From assembly GCA_012064415.1 (NCBI GenBank), contig SSNU01000040.1, positions 111,514 to 175,513 on the forward strand: a stretch of 64,000 bases of DNA, read 5' to 3'. The notes under the pieces were generated by a model. It was given only the letters and a program-made list of their open reading frames with translations, ran no database searches and was not told the origin of the DNA. Of the stretch, positions 63,301-64,000 are shown piece by piece. The stretch is from Gyrodactylus bullatarudis (lineage: Eukaryota; Platyhelminthes; Monogenea; Gyrodactylidea; Gyrodactylidae). The translations under genes were made by a program, and so were the position numbers. Within the stretch, counting starts at the first letter, position 1, and each line of letters opens with the position of its first letter.

Positions 63301-63612
63301 AGAATGCATCCCTCTGAAGGAGCATATATTCATGGACTTTATTTAGAAGCTGGTGCCTGGGATAAGAAGTTAATGAAATTAGTTGAGCCTAAATACAAGC
63401 AAATCTATGATCAACTACCAGTGATTTACTTGAATGCAGGTCAAGATAATAAAAAGGATTCTAAACAAAGTGATTCAGTTTTTTCTGCACCTATTTATAA
63501 AAAATCTCAGCGTACCGCTGTAAATTATGTCAATTCGATAGAAATTCCATGCACCAAAACCTCTGAACAGTGGATAATTCGAGGAACTTGTATTTTGTGT
63601 GATTTAAAATGA
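45327..63612 (+). CDS. DNAH5/8-like: axonemal outer-arm dynein heavy chain, DNAH5/DNAH8 type
   Basis: A many-exon gene whose coding parts run from the ATG at 45327 to TGA at 63610-63612. It is the force-generating ATPase of ciliary outer arms. The tail (DHC_N1/N2) is at 45327-54300. The motor follows: AAA1 Walker [10 protein letters not shown] at 54381, AAA2 GPSGTGKS near 55306, AAA3 GEPGSAKT near 56307, AAA4 GYGNSGRSS near 57535. The stalk coiled coils are near 58400-58760 and 59100-59350, with the microtubule-binding domain between ([31 protein letters not shown]). The C-terminal domain has [19 protein letters not shown] and [11 protein letters not shown]. The wording of AAA1, stalk and C-terminus fits DNAH5/DNAH8 rather than other axonemal or cytoplasmic classes. 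Early exons are 45327-45591, 45956-46062, 46095-46278, 46311-46486 and 46523-46813; I could not resolve the joins between 46813 and about 48.4 kb, or every later junction. Confidence 0.9.
47430..47468 (-). ncRNA. hammerhead ribozyme, type I, minimal (PLE copy 2)
   Basis: Read on the minus strand: stem I 5' arm UCACUA, core CUGAUGA, an 8-nt stem-II segment, GAAA, a short stem III (AUG-UA-CAU), NUH site AUU, then stem I 3' arm UAGUGA. Stem I is 6 perfect base pairs. Core and order fit the minimal hammerheads known from Penelope-like elements. The stem-II segment is poorly paired, so activity may be low or dependent on dimers. Confidence 0.62.
47561..47628 (-). repeat. conserved hairpin after the GIY-YIG stop
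   Basis: Three coaxial helices can form: TGTGAGCT with AGCTCACA (outer), CACC with GGTG, and CTCTCC with GGAGAG, closing a 14- to 16-nt loop. The TGA stop of the GIY-YIG frame lies inside the outer stem. The same block is present in copy 1 (28801-28868), where the loop and inner stem are conserved but the outer stem is weakened. Confidence 0.65.
62656..63063 (+). other. last dynein intron, 0.4 kb
   Basis: A longer-than-usual intron between the exon ending near 62646 (IPQSWIR) and the final exon at 63064 ([12 protein letters not shown]). It contains an imperfect short direct repeat, GACTAACACAAA-ACAC near 62948 and 62986, and is otherwise featureless. Confidence 0.55.
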
Positions 63613-64000
63613 GTTTTGTTAATTCATGTTCAAAATAAAATTTTCATTGTATAAAGCCGGTTCCAAAACAATTTATGATAACTGATTAGAGATCATTATT
63701 TAAATTTTTCCACAGTATCTTGATTTTGCTATATTTTAAATCTATAACTTTCTTCATATTTTTCTTTACTCAAGAATCTTTGTTAGTCTTTTTTAAACAT
63801 ACTAATTTCTCGAAAAACTCTATCAAAGCCACGCCCTAAATTGATCAGCACTTATTTGAGAGCTCTATCAGGGATTTGGAATTATACGAAAAAGGAGATA
63901 TATTAAAACCATATGTACATTTCTCAAAGCATCATCAGTGGTATTGCTTTAAAATTGAAAAAAGTTAAAAGGTTCATTCAAGATTCATAATTTACAAATA
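63613..64000 (-). repeat. dynein 3' flank and Penelope-like fragment, copy 3 (runs off the window)
   Basis: From about 63878 to the edge the sequence matches copy 1 in the DNA2 intron (28710-28770): the shared blocks are AAAAAGGAGATATATT and CAAGATTCATAATTTACAAA. Between them copy 3 has about 70 nt that copy 1 lacks, and this part carries a hammerhead-like motif. The element continues past position 64000. The first 200 bp after the dynein stop show no feature besides an AATAAA near 63635. Confidence 0.75.
63908..63942 (-). ncRNA. hammerhead ribozyme, type I, minimal (PLE copy 3)
   Basis: Read on the minus strand: stem I 5' arm ACCA, core CUGAUGA, 8-nt stem-II segment UGCUUUGA, GAAA, stem III AUG-UA-CAU, NUH site AUA, stem I 3' arm UGGU. 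Stem I has 4 pairs plus 2 more after one mismatch. Spacing is identical to copy 2, but the stem I sequence differs on both sides together. Stem II is weak. Confidence 0.62.

Noticed and set aside
1..64000. CRISPR arrays, operons, bacterial-type terminators or riboswitches
   Set aside because: The window is intron-rich animal nuclear DNA; no regularly spaced direct repeats or bacterial gene organisation were seen.

Overview
The window is nuclear DNA of a small-genome invertebrate animal. It is AT-rich, its protein-coding genes are intron-dense with GT..AG introns, and the gene set is metazoan: an SRCAP/Domino remodeller, FAM78, CCDC28, a DUF4200 ciliary protein, SLC30 and SLC6 transporters, DNA2, a SERBP1/Vig protein, UTP20 and an axonemal outer-arm dynein heavy chain. 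Many introns are only 24-36 nt long. Such introns, together with retained motile-cilium genes and a neurotransmitter-type transporter, recall simplified parasitic spiralians (orthonectids such as Intoshia, or dicyemids). That placement is an inference from gene architecture and is not proven.

Layout, left to right. 1-5687 (+): 3' two-thirds of an SRCAP/Domino/SWR1 ATPase gene, entering from the left edge. 5907-6749 (+): FAM78-like. 6999-7409 (+): CCDC28-like. 8519-13602 (+): a 20-exon gene for a large secreted/single-pass protein built of repeated Cys-rich, WPxGxY-bearing modules (ApeC/apextrin-like) followed by EGF domains and a transmembrane helix. 14687-15564 (-): CCDC42/CFAP73-like ciliary coiled coil. 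16679-21487 (+): zinc transporter (SLC30), with an antisense LINE-type retrotransposon in its second intron. 22196-24839 (+): SLC6 GABA/taurine-group transporter. 25411-27153: decayed hAT transposon with an 8-bp target duplication. 27792-32882 (-): complete DNA2 nuclease/helicase. 33205-34165 (-): SERBP1/HABP4. 34402-44847 (+): complete UTP20. 45327-63612 (+): DNAH5/DNAH8-type dynein heavy chain. The right end enters a Penelope-like repeat.

Mobile DNA is mostly intronic or intergenic. Three fragments of one Penelope-like (GIY-YIG) retroelement family occur: in a DNA2 intron, in a dynein intron (inside a 1.14-kb nested palindrome), and at the right edge. Two of them carry what look like type I hammerhead ribozymes, with matching core, spacing and compensatory stem I changes.

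Functionally the housekeeping genes fall into chromatin remodelling, DNA replication/repair, ribosome biogenesis and binding (UTP20 and SERBP1 diverge from a shared 236-bp spacer), cilia (dynein and the DUF4200 protein) and membrane transport. The most novel items are the modular ectodomain gene, the ultra-short intron class, and the ribozyme-bearing Penelope fragments. All exon joins given here were chosen from GT/AG sites and reading phase by eye, without transcript data.
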